Source: Psychroserpens mesophilus (GTDB taxonomy: Bacteria; Bacteroidota; Bacteroidia; Flavobacteriales; Flavobacteriaceae). Taken from it: a stretch of 64,000 bases of DNA. Numbering within the stretch: the stretch's first letter is position 1; every line of letters starts with the position of its first letter. The notes beneath the pieces were generated by a model. It was not told where the DNA came from. It was given only the letters and a program-made list of their open reading frames with translations, and did no database searches. This document shows, piece by piece, positions 34,684-42,675 of the stretch. Made by a program: the position numbers and the translations under genes. The DNA lies in the NCBI RefSeq assembly GCF_000826645.1, contig NZ_JXJP01000014.1, positions 1-64,000 on the forward strand. The letters are read 5' to 3'.

Positions 34684-34701
34684 GCTTTCTCTTCAGAAAG
34701 C
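34684..34701 (-). other. hairpin at the 5' end of the rplU leader
   Basis: GCTTTCT-loop-AGAAAGC is a perfect 7-bp stem with a 4-nt loop. With the -7 box at 34707-34714, transcription should start within a few bases of this hairpin. A structured r-protein leader or 5' stabilising hairpin is possible. Confidence 0.5.
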
Positions 34702-34706
34702 GGGTG

Positions 34707-34738
34707 CAAATATACATTCTAATTAATTAATCTACAAA
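34707..34738 (-). promoter_or_regulatory. promoter of rplU-rpmA
   Basis: On the minus strand TTTG (34735-34738), 20-nt spacer, TATATTTG (34707-34714), an exact Bacteroidota consensus. The leader is about 55-60 nt. Confidence 0.8.
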
Positions 34739-34742
34739 CGAT

Positions 34743-35198
34743 TTATGTGTTTTGAGGAATATTGTGGCTTTTTTTAAAGATTTGCATAAACGCTAAGGCT
34801 AAGACCACTGAAGATGCTAGTCCTTCAATAAATATAATAAATAATAAAATGTTAGCTCCTACCTCATAATCGACAAAATTGCTTCCGAGTAATTTTTCAG
34901 TAAACGCTGTATCAACATGAAACATATAAATGGCCATGAATATAGTAAATACAATTGTAGCAATAAAACCAGTTACAATAGCCGTTTTCGCTCCGTTGAT
35001 ATAAGAAAAATCATTCTGAGTTTTCGACTTATAATGTTTAATAGCAAAATATATTCCAGCAGACATAAAAGCACCATTAAACAATCTTAACCAAGGATTT
35101 TCATGAAGATTAAAAAGTCTTAAAATCAAAAAAAAGGCTATTAAACTAATGGTTACGTAGAGTCCATATTTTAAAGCAACTGAAAATGAAGTATTCAT
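34743..35198 (-). CDS. DUF4199 membrane protein
   Basis: 151 residues with four predicted membrane helices (about 10-25, 35-54, 70-92, 115-140) and the family features 'GAFMSAGIYFAIKHYK' and 'FSYINGAKTAIVTGFIATIVFTIFM' split over helices 2 and 3. Function unknown; widespread in Bacteroidota. It ends 5 nt upstream of the rplU promoter -33 element. Confidence 0.85.
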   Translation of the reverse strand: MNTSFSVALKYGLYVTISLIAFFLILRLFNLHENPWLRLFNGAFMSAGIYFAIKHYKSKTQNDFSYINGAKTAIVTGFIATIVFTIFMAIYMFHVDTAFTEKLLGSNFVDYEVGANILLFIIFIEGLASSVVLALAFMQIFKKSHNIPQNT

Positions 35199-35313
35199 AA
35201 TTAGAAGTATTATCCTAGTTTATACTCTCTTAAGTTCGGAAAAAAAATACTGTTTACAGAAGATTTAAGATTTATTTTACATTTTTAGATTCTTAAAAGG
35301 AAGAGTTATTCAC

Positions 35314-35321
35314 TATTTTTG
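35314..35321 (+). promoter_or_regulatory. -7 box of the M16 protease pair
   Basis: TATTTTTG, about 72 nt before the ATG at 35394. The leader contains TATGTGA-A-TCACATA (35341-35355), nested within GTATGT/ACATAC. Confidence 0.45.
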
Positions 35322-35393
35322 TGACATGTATGTAACATTTTATGTGAATCACATACTTACAACTCGTAAAAACTAATTTAAAACAAACTCACA

Positions 35394-36722
35394 ATGAAAA
35401 AAGGCTTATTTACTTTAGCTGCTTTTGTACTTGCAATATTTGCTACATCTGCACAAGAAGTTAAATTTGAAGAATTTGATCTAGACAATGGATTACATGT
35501 AATTCTTCATCAAGATAATACTGCGCCAGTAGTTATCACATCAGTTATGTACAATGTTGGAGGAAAAGATGTTGGAGGAAGCCCTGAAGCTCCTCGCACA
35601 GGTTTTGCTCACTTTTTCGAACACCTTTTATTTGAAGGTTCAGAAAACATAGGTCGTGGAGAATTTATGAAAATTATTCCTGCAAATGGTGGAAGATTCA
35701 ATGCTAACACTTCTCAAGATAGAACGTATTACTATGAAGTATTTCCATCAAATAAACTAGAATTAGGCTTGTGGTTAGAATCTGAGCGTATGTTGCATCC
35801 TGTTATTGATCAAGTTGGTGTTGATACACAAAACGAAGTCGTAAAAGAAGAAAAGCGTCAACGTTACGAATCACCTTATGGTAAAATATTTGAAACTTTG
35901 GGTGCCAATCTTTTTAAAGTTCACCCATACAAAGACCCAAACATTGGTTATCAAGAAGATCTAGATGCTTCAACTCTAGAAGAATTTAATACGTACTTCA
36001 AAGATTACTATGGCCCAAATAATGCGGTTTTAATTGTTGCAGGAGATATTGATCCTGGGAAAACGAAAGACTTAGTTAAAAAGTACTTCAGCGAAGTTAA
36101 AAGAGGACCTGAAGTGGTTCGAGACTTTGCAAAAGAAGAGCCAATTACTCAAACTCAAAAAGCGAAGGCATATGATAAAAACATTCAAATTCCAGCTATT
36201 CTTGCTGCTTACAGAACTCCAGGATTTGGAAAAAGAGATGCTTACATTTTAGATATGATTTCTTCTTATTTAAGTGGAGGTAAAAGTTCTGTACTTTACA
36301 AAAAACTGGTTGATGAACAAAAGCAAGCTTTAGCAGTACAAGCTGTGAATATTACACAAATGGACTATAGCATCTTTGCCATGTTTGCTCTGCCATTAGG
36401 CGATGTTACTTTAGATACATTATTAACTGAAATGGATGAAGAAATTGCCAAAATGCAAAACGAATTAATATCAGAACGTGATCATCAAAAATTAATAAAT
36501 CAATTTGAAAATCAATTTGTAAATGCAAACTCTAGCATTGAAGGTATTGCTGGGTCTTTAGCAACATACTACTTATTGTATGGTGATGTAGATTTAATTA
36601 ATAAGGAAATTGATATTTATAGATCAATCACTAGAGAGGACATTCAAGAGGTTGCTAAAAAATATTTAAGTCCAAATCAACGTGTCGAAATTGAATACTT
36701 ACCACAAAAAGATGAACAATAA
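35394..36722 (+). CDS. M16 zinc metallopeptidase, catalytic subunit
   Basis: 442 residues. A signal peptide (1-20, ATSAQ) is followed by the inverted zinc motif HxxEH (H73-E76-H77 in 'FAHFFEHLLFEGS') and a downstream Glu in 'NEVVKEEKRQR'. This is the active half of a two-subunit M16 protease, probably periplasmic. Its 3' end is 19 nt before the ATG of the partner gene, a tight operon. Confidence 0.94.
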   Translation: MKKGLFTLAAFVLAIFATSAQEVKFEEFDLDNGLHVILHQDNTAPVVITSVMYNVGGKDVGGSPEAPRTGFAHFFEHLLFEGSENIGRGEFMKIIPANGGRFNANTSQDRTYYYEVFPSNKLELGLWLESERMLHPVIDQVGVDTQNEVVKEEKRQRYESPYGKIFETLGANLFKVHPYKDPNIGYQEDLDASTLEEFNTYFKDYYGPNNAVLIVAGDIDPGKTKDLVKKYFSEVKRGPEVVRDFAKEEPITQTQKAKAYDKNIQIPAILAAYRTPGFGKRDAYILDMISSYLSGGKSSVLYKKLVDEQKQALAVQAVNITQMDYSIFAMFALPLGDVTLDTLLTEMDEEIAKMQNELISERDHQKLINQFENQFVNANSSIEGIAGSLATYYLLYGDVDLINKEIDIYRSITREDIQEVAKKYLSPNQRVEIEYLPQKDEQ

Positions 36723-36741
36723 GATGAAAACATTATATAAT

Positions 36742-38802
36742 ATGAAAACGAAATTATCAGCATTTATTTTACTGTTCTTTGTATCAGTAGTTAGCGTAAA
36801 TGCACAATTAGATAGATCTGTTCAACCAAAACCAGGTCCTGAACCAACAATATCATTAGAAGTTCCTAGCGAGTTTGAATTAAAAAACGGATTAAAAGTT
36901 CTTGTTGTTGAAAACCATAAACTTCCTAGAGTTTCTTATTCATTAAGAATCGACAACAACCCAATTACTACGGGAACAAAAGCTGGTGTTGAAAGCCTAC
37001 TTGGAAGCATGTTAGGAAATGGTACAACAAGTATTTCTAAAGATGATTTTAATGACGAAATCGATTTTCTAGGAGCAAATCTAAACTTTAATTTTAGTGG
37101 TGGTTCTGCAAGAGCACTTTCAAAGTATTCTGAAAGAGTATTGCAACTTATGGCTGACGCAGCTATCAATCCTTTATTAACAGAAGAAGAATTTAATAAG
37201 GAAAAGGAAAAACTTATTGAAGGTTTAAAAACGGAGGAAAAAAGTATTGACGCTATTGGTGATCGTGTTAGTAATGCCTTATTATATGGAACAAAACACC
37301 CTTATGGTGAGTTTGTAACCGAAGAAACGGTCAACAACGTAACGTTTGGTGATGCGCTTGCTTTTTATGAAAAATACTTCAATCCAAATAATGCCTATTT
37401 AGTTATTATAGGAGATGTTGATCTTAGCACTATCAGAAAACAAGTTAAAAAATACTTTGGTGATTGGGAAAAATCAGTTGATGTATCAACAACAATTCCA
37501 CCTGTTAGCCCTAATGCGCAGTACACACAAATCAACTTTGTAGATTTACCAAATGCTTCACAATCAAGTATTGCTATTGAAAATAGTATTGATTTAAAAA
37601 TGAACGATGACGATTATCATGCAAGTATTATTGCTAACAGCATCCTAGGTGGAGGTGGTGAAGGTTATCTGTTTAAGAATTTACGTGAAGACAAAGGATA
37701 TACTTATGGCGCGTATTCAAGAATAAACGCCAACAGATATGGAGCTGGAAGTTTTAGTGCTACAGCTAAAGTTAGAAATATGGTTACTGATAGTGCTGTT
37801 GTTGAAGCATTAAAAGAAATCAATCGTATTAAAACGGAACCCGTTGATCCTCAAATGTTGAAAGACACAAAGGCTAAGTACGTAGGTAACTTTATTATGG
37901 GATTAGAAGATCCTGAAACTGTTGCTCGTTACGCGTTGAATATCAAATTAAATAACTTACCAAAAAACTTCTACACCACATATTTACAAAAAATCAATGC
38001 TGTTACTGCAGATGATGTAAAACGTGTTGCTAACAAGTATATCAAACCTGAAAATGCAAGAGTAGTTATTGTTGGAAAAGGCAGTGAAGTCTTAGAAAAT
38101 CTTGAAAAGACAGGAATTCCAATAAAGTATTACGATAAATATGCTAATCCAACTGAAAAGCCTGAATATGGATCTGAAATACCAGATGGTGTAACTGTAA
38201 AATCGGTTATGACCAACTATTTGAAAGCTTCTGGAGTTACAGATAAAATGAGCAATTTAAAATCGGTTATGACACAATATGAAGCTACTACACCAATGGG
38301 AGCTGTGGTTTCTGAAGAAAAACGTGTTGATGGTAAAACGGTTCAGAATATATACATGGGTGGAAACAAAATGATGTCTATGGTCATGACCAAGGAAAGT
38401 GCAACCGCTAACAAACAACCTTTACCTGAGAGCATGTCAAATGACATGAAGGCTAATGCTGGTTTATTTATGGAAATAAATCTTGTAGACTCAGATGCTG
38501 CTAAAGTAACTGGTGTTGAAAAAGTTAATGGTAAAGATGCATACGTTATTGAAGTCCCTGGTGAAGTTGTATCATTTGTTCTTTATTACGATGTTGAAAC
38601 TGGACTTAAAGTTAAAGAAGTTCAAAACACAACAATGCAAGGACAAACACAATCTCAAGAAGCAATTTTAAAAGATTATAAAGATTATAATGGTTTAAAA
38701 TTCCCTGAGACTAGAGATGCAAGCATGATGGGACAATCTGTTGTATTTAAATTAAAAGAAGTTAAAATCAATGAAGGTGTTACAGATGCTGATTTTGATT
38801 AA
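36742..38802 (+). CDS. M16 peptidase-like partner with extra C-terminal domain
   Basis: 686 residues from ATG 36742. A signal peptide (1-22, VNAQ) and an M16 fold follow, but no HxxEH: the corresponding region reads 'ESLLGSMLGNGTTSISKDDF'. The 'LREDKGYTYGAYSRI' motif of the non-catalytic partner is present. Residues about 500-686 form an additional beta-rich domain ('GKDAYVIEVPGE', 'LYYDVETGLKVKEVQ', 'DYKDYNGLKFPET') resembling LolA-type or outer-membrane lipoprotein-sorting folds. An upstream GTG (36682) inside the previous gene was rejected because it precedes the signal peptide. Confidence 0.9.
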   Translation: MKTKLSAFILLFFVSVVSVNAQLDRSVQPKPGPEPTISLEVPSEFELKNGLKVLVVENHKLPRVSYSLRIDNNPITTGTKAGVESLLGSMLGNGTTSISKDDFNDEIDFLGANLNFNFSGGSARALSKYSERVLQLMADAAINPLLTEEEFNKEKEKLIEGLKTEEKSIDAIGDRVSNALLYGTKHPYGEFVTEETVNNVTFGDALAFYEKYFNPNNAYLVIIGDVDLSTIRKQVKKYFGDWEKSVDVSTTIPPVSPNAQYTQINFVDLPNASQSSIAIENSIDLKMNDDDYHASIIANSILGGGGEGYLFKNLREDKGYTYGAYSRINANRYGAGSFSATAKVRNMVTDSAVVEALKEINRIKTEPVDPQMLKDTKAKYVGNFIMGLEDPETVARYALNIKLNNLPKNFYTTYLQKINAVTADDVKRVANKYIKPENARVVIVGKGSEVLENLEKTGIPIKYYDKYANPTEKPEYGSEIPDGVTVKSVMTNYLKASGVTDKMSNLKSVMTQYEATTPMGAVVSEEKRVDGKTVQNIYMGGNKMMSMVMTKESATANKQPLPESMSNDMKANAGLFMEINLVDSDAAKVTGVEKVNGKDAYVIEVPGEVVSFVLYYDVETGLKVKEVQNTTMQGQTQSQEAILKDYKDYNGLKFPETRDASMMGQSVVFKLKEVKINEGVTDADFD

Positions 38803-38827
38803 ACTCAAAACTTATTAAATATTAAAA

Positions 38828-38858
38828 AGCCCGAAGCAGATCTGTTTCGGGTTTTTTT
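38828..38858. terminator. terminator between the M16 pair and the EamA gene
   Basis: CCCGAAGCAG / CTGTTTCGGG around AT (one G-T pair), with A tract before and T7 after. It works for the M16 genes; the A tract also allows the reverse direction. Confidence 0.88.
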
Positions 38859-39735
38859 ATCGCTTTCGCTTATGTGAAAGATATACACCTATTAATATGA
38901 TAAAACTACCTAAAGCTTGCATCAAGCTAAATCCTTCTCCATCTAATATTCCCCAAACCAAAGCAACAACAGGCATCAAATACGTTACAGAAGAAGCAAA
39001 AACCGGAGTAGAAATTTGTACTAAGGTATTAAACAACACCTTGGCTAAAGCGGTTCCGAAAAACGACAAAATAATGATATAAATAACAGACATTTTAAAA
39101 TCAGGATGTGCAAAAGTGCTCTCACTAAAGAAGTCACTAAAACAAAGTATAGCAATAGCTGGTATTATAATGGCTACATAGTTTCCAGTTGCAATAGCCA
39201 AGGGTTTTGTATGTTGTAAATATTTTTTTATTATGTTAACATTTAAAGCGTACATACAAGTGGCAACAATAATATATCCAGCAAATAAATAATTTTGATT
39301 CGGATTAAGTTCAGCTCCTTTCATTATTAAGATACTTGTGCCAATAAAACCTATTATTACACCTAAAATTTGTCGTTTAGTAGATGCTATTTTAAATACT
39401 GCAAATCCGAATAAAACAGTATTCAGTGGCACCAAAGAATTTAGGATTGAAGTCACAGCACTATCTATTTCTGTTTCAGCAATAGCGAATAAAAATGCAG
39501 GAATAAATGAGCCCAGAAAACCTGATAAAATCACCCATTTCCATTCTTGCTTTTTTATAGATTTGACACTCTTAAATCCAACTGCGAAAAGAAAAACACC
39601 TGTTATAATTGTACGTAATGCTCCCAACTGATAAGGTGATAAGCCTAAAAGCGCTTTCTTAATTAAAATGAAAGAACTTCCCCATATTAATGCTAAAACA
39701 ATTAAATACAGCCATTTATTATTAGTGTTTTTCAT
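38857..39735 (-). CDS. EamA/DMT-family transporter
   Basis: 292 residues, ten hydrophobic helices in two EamA repeats (about 5-140 and 150-288), with 'WGSSFILIKKALLGLSPYQLGALR' near the start of repeat 1 and 'LMPVVALVWGILDGE' in repeat 2. An inner-membrane transporter of metabolites; the substrate cannot be inferred. The gene is divergent from the HMA lipoprotein. Confidence 0.92.
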   Translation of the reverse strand: MKNTNNKWLYLIVLALIWGSSFILIKKALLGLSPYQLGALRTIITGVFLFAVGFKSVKSIKKQEWKWVILSGFLGSFIPAFLFAIAETEIDSAVTSILNSLVPLNTVLFGFAVFKIASTKRQILGVIIGFIGTSILIMKGAELNPNQNYLFAGYIIVATCMYALNVNIIKKYLQHTKPLAIATGNYVAIIIPAIAILCFSDFFSESTFAHPDFKMSVIYIIILSFFGTALAKVLFNTLVQISTPVFASSVTYLMPVVALVWGILDGEGFSLMQALGSFIILIGVYLSHKRKR

Positions 39736-39796
39736 AACATCCCTAAACTAAGTCACAAAATTCGTTAATTTTGATGCAAGGAACATCAATATTTAT

Positions 39797-39804
39797 TAAG
39801 TTTG
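39797..39804 (+). promoter_or_regulatory. -7 box of the HMA lipoprotein gene
   Basis: TAAGTTTG, 25 nt before the ATG. A TTTTG at 39769-39773 gives a longer than usual 23-nt spacing. Confidence 0.5.
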
Positions 39805-39829
39805 TCCTTAAATACAATACTTTAAATCT

Positions 39830-40345
39830 ATGAAGACATTTAAAAACATATTAGTTCTTGCATTAATTTCTGTGGCTGTAATGGCTTGCAAAAATGAAAC
39901 ACAACCAGAAGTTAAGACTGTAGAAACAGAGGTTAGTGCTAATGTTATTACTAATGAGGCAAAGCAATTAGATCCTAATGCTACTTATGCAAAAGCAGAG
40001 TTTGGCATTGAAGGTATGACTTGTGCAATGGGTTGTGCTAAGACTATTGAGAAAAAAATTGCAAAAATGGATGGCGTGAAATCTGCTAAAGTGGACTTTG
40101 AAAAAGAAATCGCCATGGTAGAATACGATGAGGCTAAAGTAACAACAAATTCTTTAGAGGAAGCTGTAGCAAAAGCTGGTGATACCTATAAAGTAAAAGA
40201 CATGAAAACCGTAGAGGCTTTCTCTTCTGAAAAACATGAGTGTGCTGCAGATTGCGATAAAGCATGTTGTGCGAACAAAACAGAAGCTGAAAAAATGGCC
40301 TGCGCTAAGGATTGCAAAAAAGCATGTTGTGTAAAAAAAGCTTAA
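39830..40345 (+). CDS. HMA-domain lipoprotein with metallothionein-like tail
   Basis: 171 residues. Lipoprotein signal with 'AVMACKN' (Cys 20). Residues about 54-125 form a heavy-metal-associated domain starting 'AEFGIEGMTCAMGCAKTIEKK'; the two metal cysteines are spaced C-x3-C (CAMGC) and not the canonical C-x2-C. The tail has two near-repeats CAADCDKACC and CAKDCKKACC separated by 11 residues, together eight cysteines. It is likely an envelope-anchored soft-metal (copper or similar) binding protein. No metal transporter is next to it. Confidence 0.88.
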   Translation: MKTFKNILVLALISVAVMACKNETQPEVKTVETEVSANVITNEAKQLDPNATYAKAEFGIEGMTCAMGCAKTIEKKIAKMDGVKSAKVDFEKEIAMVEYDEAKVTTNSLEEAVAKAGDTYKVKDMKTVEAFSSEKHECAADCDKACCANKTEAEKMACAKDCKKACCVKKA

Positions 40346-40354
40346 AGCAAGATT

Positions 40355-40389
40355 ATAAGCCATAAAAAAAACCTTTTTTTATGGCTTAT
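40355..40389. terminator. terminator between the HMA and YciI-type genes
   Basis: ATAAGCCATAAAAAAA and TTTTTTTATGGCTTAT flank a 3-nt loop, a perfect stem that also holds the stop codon of the convergent gene. Confidence 0.85.
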
Positions 40390-40961
40390 CTCAATGAAAA
40401 TCCCTTGGCTGCCCACCATGGATGAATTTCTATTTCCAGTCTGCCAGCCTGAACCATAGGATCTGAATTGGCTAAACTATCTGCCATTTTTTGAGTCGGC
40501 ACATTGTAAATAGTAATCCCTCGAATGTTTCCATCATCTCCAAAAGGTCCTGAAATGTCTGCGTAACCTAATTCATACATTTTGCCCAAATGCGCCAAAT
40601 GCTCATTCTGAAGTCGGTTAGCTTCTTCTTCATTCTGATTACGAATCATGCCACGTTTTAAAAACGCAATGAAATATTGTTGCATCAAAATAGTGTCTTG
40701 TGTTTTTTCATCTATATAATCAAAGGTTTGAAATCCTTTTGCAGTAAGTTCTTCTTTTAACTGCTTAACTGATTTCTCTTTTTGAATAGGCTTTTCTTCA
40801 ATTAAAACTGTACTCTCACCATCTTTTCTTATTGAATTTTTATCGTCATCAACAGTTTCTTTAATGACATCACTCATTGGTTCTACTGTTGCCTTAGCCT
40901 CTTCCTTACATGACAAAATACAAAGTGCCATGCCTATTATAAGTAATGCTTTTTTCATCAT
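40386..40961 (-). CDS. lipoprotein with YciI-like C-terminal domain
   Basis: 191 residues. Lipobox 'CILSCKE' (Cys 18), then a charged linker (20-85), then a YciI-like domain ('FIAFLKRGMIRNQNEEEANRL', 'HLAHLGKMYELGYADISGPFG', 'ITIYNVPTQKMADSLANSDP'). YciI folds normally act in the cytoplasm; here one is tethered in the envelope, which is unusual. Two ATGs at the start; the second (40958) is equally possible. It is followed by nothing on the same strand. Confidence 0.8.
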   Translation of the reverse strand: MMKKALLIIGMALCILSCKEEAKATVEPMSDVIKETVDDDKNSIRKDGESTVLIEEKPIQKEKSVKQLKEELTAKGFQTFDYIDEKTQDTILMQQYFIAFLKRGMIRNQNEEEANRLQNEHLAHLGKMYELGYADISGPFGDDGNIRGITIYNVPTQKMADSLANSDPMVQAGRLEIEIHPWWAAKGFSLR

Positions 40962-40974
40962 ACATGTTATTAAA

Positions 40975-41442
40975 TTACCAGGTATTATATGGTGTCTGAC
41001 TTAATTGAGAATTGTAATATTTAATGTCTCCTGTAACTTCTTTCCCTAACCAATGAGGTGCTTCAAAACTATCATTCTCATGTTCCAGTTCTAGTTCAGC
41101 CATAATTAAACCTTCATTATTTCCAAAAAACTCATCGATTTCAAAGATATATTTTCCTTTTTTAACTTCATATCGTATTTTATCAATGACACCTTTTTCA
41201 CATAAGTCTAAAAGTGCTTCAGCATCTGGTTTTGAAATTTCTTTTTCCCATTCAAAACGCTTTAAGCCATTATCCGTTGATTTCCCTTTTACCGTCAGAA
41301 ATCCCTGTTCTCCCTTAAGCCTAACCCTTACAGTACGCTCTGGATCTGTGTTTAAAAAGCCTTGAGTAATTCTTGTTTTCTTGAAAGATTCTGATTTAAA
41401 ATCTTCTGAAGTCACCAAAAATTTACGTTCTATTTCAATCAT
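40975..41442 (-). CDS. CYTH-domain phosphatase-like protein
   Basis: 155 residues. N-terminal signature MIEIERKFLV (ExExK), with 'VRVRLKGEQGFLTVKGK' and 'FEIDEFFGNNEGLIMAELELE' lining the triphosphate tunnel. CYTH proteins hydrolyse triphosphates or polyphosphate, or make cAMP in some lineages. It lies 13 nt before the YciI lipoprotein gene on the same strand, probably cotranscribed. Confidence 0.93.
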   Translation of the reverse strand: MIEIERKFLVTSEDFKSESFKKTRITQGFLNTDPERTVRVRLKGEQGFLTVKGKSTDNGLKRFEWEKEISKPDAEALLDLCEKGVIDKIRYEVKKGKYIFEIDEFFGNNEGLIMAELELEHENDSFEAPHWLGKEVTGDIKYYNSQLSQTPYNTW

Positions 41443-41446
41443 TCTA

Positions 41447-41556
41447 ACTTCCCGTGAAAACGGGAATCTTTTAAAAGTACTCTTAAATACCGAGTAATAA
41501 TTAATATTTTTCTAAATCTCATCAATCGAGATTCCTGCCTGCGCAGGAATTCATAA
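41447..41556. repeat. two hairpin repeats upstream of dinB
   Basis: TTCCCGT-gaaa-ACGGGAA (about 41450-41468) and ATTCCTGC-ctgc-GCAGGAAT (about 41532-41551) are perfect hairpins separated by AT-rich sequence. The second is a repeat type that resembles other flavobacterial intergenic repeats and differs from the GCTCGA type. They fill most of the gap between the CYTH gene and dinB. Confidence 0.6.
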
Positions 41557-41565
41557 ATTTACAGT

Positions 41566-42666
41566 ATGCCAAACGATTTTCCAATTAGAAAGATAATTCA
41601 TGTTGATATGGATGCATTTTATGCGTCTGTAGCGCAAATGGATAATCCCGATTTAAAAGGAAAACCGATTGCGGTTGGAGGTGGTGGCACACGAGGTGTG
41701 ATTAGTGCTGCGAGTTATGAAGCCCGAAAATTTGGTGTCAAAAGTGCAATGTCTGGTCGTTTAGCCATAAAATTATGCCCAGAATTGATTTTCGTAAGAA
41801 CCGATTTTGCACGTTACACTGAAATTTCTAAACAAGTGCGACATATTTTTTATGATTATACCGATTTAGTTGAACCGCTTTCCCTTGATGAAGCTTATTT
41901 AGATGTTACCGAAAATAAAAAAGGAAATCCGAGTGCTTCCTTAATTGCTGAAGAAATTCGCGCTCGAATTTTCAATGAGATTGGTTTAACCGCTTCCGCC
42001 GGAATTTCTATCAATAAATTTATTGCAAAAGTTGCCAGTGATTACAACAAACCTAACGGACAAAAAACCGTGAATCCTGAAGAAGTACTCCAGTTTCTGG
42101 AAGATTTAGACATTCGGAAATTTTATGGTGTTGGAAAAGTTACTGCCGAAAAAATGTATCAAAAAGGCATATTTACAGGCAAAGATTTAAAAGCAAAATC
42201 TTTAGAATATTTAGATGAGCACTTCGGAAAATCTGGTCGTTTTTATTTCCATGTGGTTAGAGGAATTCATACCAGTGAGGTGAAACCCAATCGCATTAGA
42301 AAATCACTTGCTGCCGAACGTACCTTTAGTGAAAACTTATCGTCTGAAGTTTTTATGCTTGAAAAACTAGATCATATCGCTGAGGAAGTTTCCAAACGTT
42401 TGAATAAAAGTAATGTCGCAGGAAAAACAGTAACGCTGAAAATCAAATACAGTGATTTTACTTTACAAACTAGAAGCAAAACCTTACCGTATTTTATAAG
42501 TGAAAAAAGTATCGTATTAGAAACTGCCAAAGACCTATTATTCCAGGAAAAACTAAATAATTCTGTTCGCTTGTTAGGGATTTCATTATCAAATTTAAAT
42601 ACGGAAGTTTCAACGCCTAAAAGAGTAGAAAAACCAATTAGTGTTCAACTAAAATTTCAGTTTTAA
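41566..42666 (+). CDS. dinB: DNA polymerase IV (Y-family)
   Basis: 366 residues. Catalytic motifs 'HVDMDAFYASVAQ' and 'LSLDEAYLDVT' carry the metal-binding Asp/Glu residues, and 'GISINKFIAKVASDYNKPNG' is the Y-family thumb signature. The C-terminus ends in 'SVQLKFQF', a QLxxF-type clamp-binding motif. Translesion synthesis enzyme. No clear LexA-type site is visible in the repeat-filled upstream region. Confidence 0.95.
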   Translation: MPNDFPIRKIIHVDMDAFYASVAQMDNPDLKGKPIAVGGGGTRGVISAASYEARKFGVKSAMSGRLAIKLCPELIFVRTDFARYTEISKQVRHIFYDYTDLVEPLSLDEAYLDVTENKKGNPSASLIAEEIRARIFNEIGLTASAGISINKFIAKVASDYNKPNGQKTVNPEEVLQFLEDLDIRKFYGVGKVTAEKMYQKGIFTGKDLKAKSLEYLDEHFGKSGRFYFHVVRGIHTSEVKPNRIRKSLAAERTFSENLSSEVFMLEKLDHIAEEVSKRLNKSNVAGKTVTLKIKYSDFTLQTRSKTLPYFISEKSIVLETAKDLLFQEKLNNSVRLLGISLSNLNTEVSTPKRVEKPISVQLKFQF

Positions 42667-42675
42667 AATTTGATA

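Noticed and set aside
35341-35355. Possible CRP site TGTGA-A-TCACA
   Set aside because: The spacing between half-sites is 1 nt, whereas CRP needs 6.
36682-36741. GTG start 60 nt upstream for the second M16 gene
   Set aside because: It overlaps the first M16 gene and would bury the signal peptide inside the protein.
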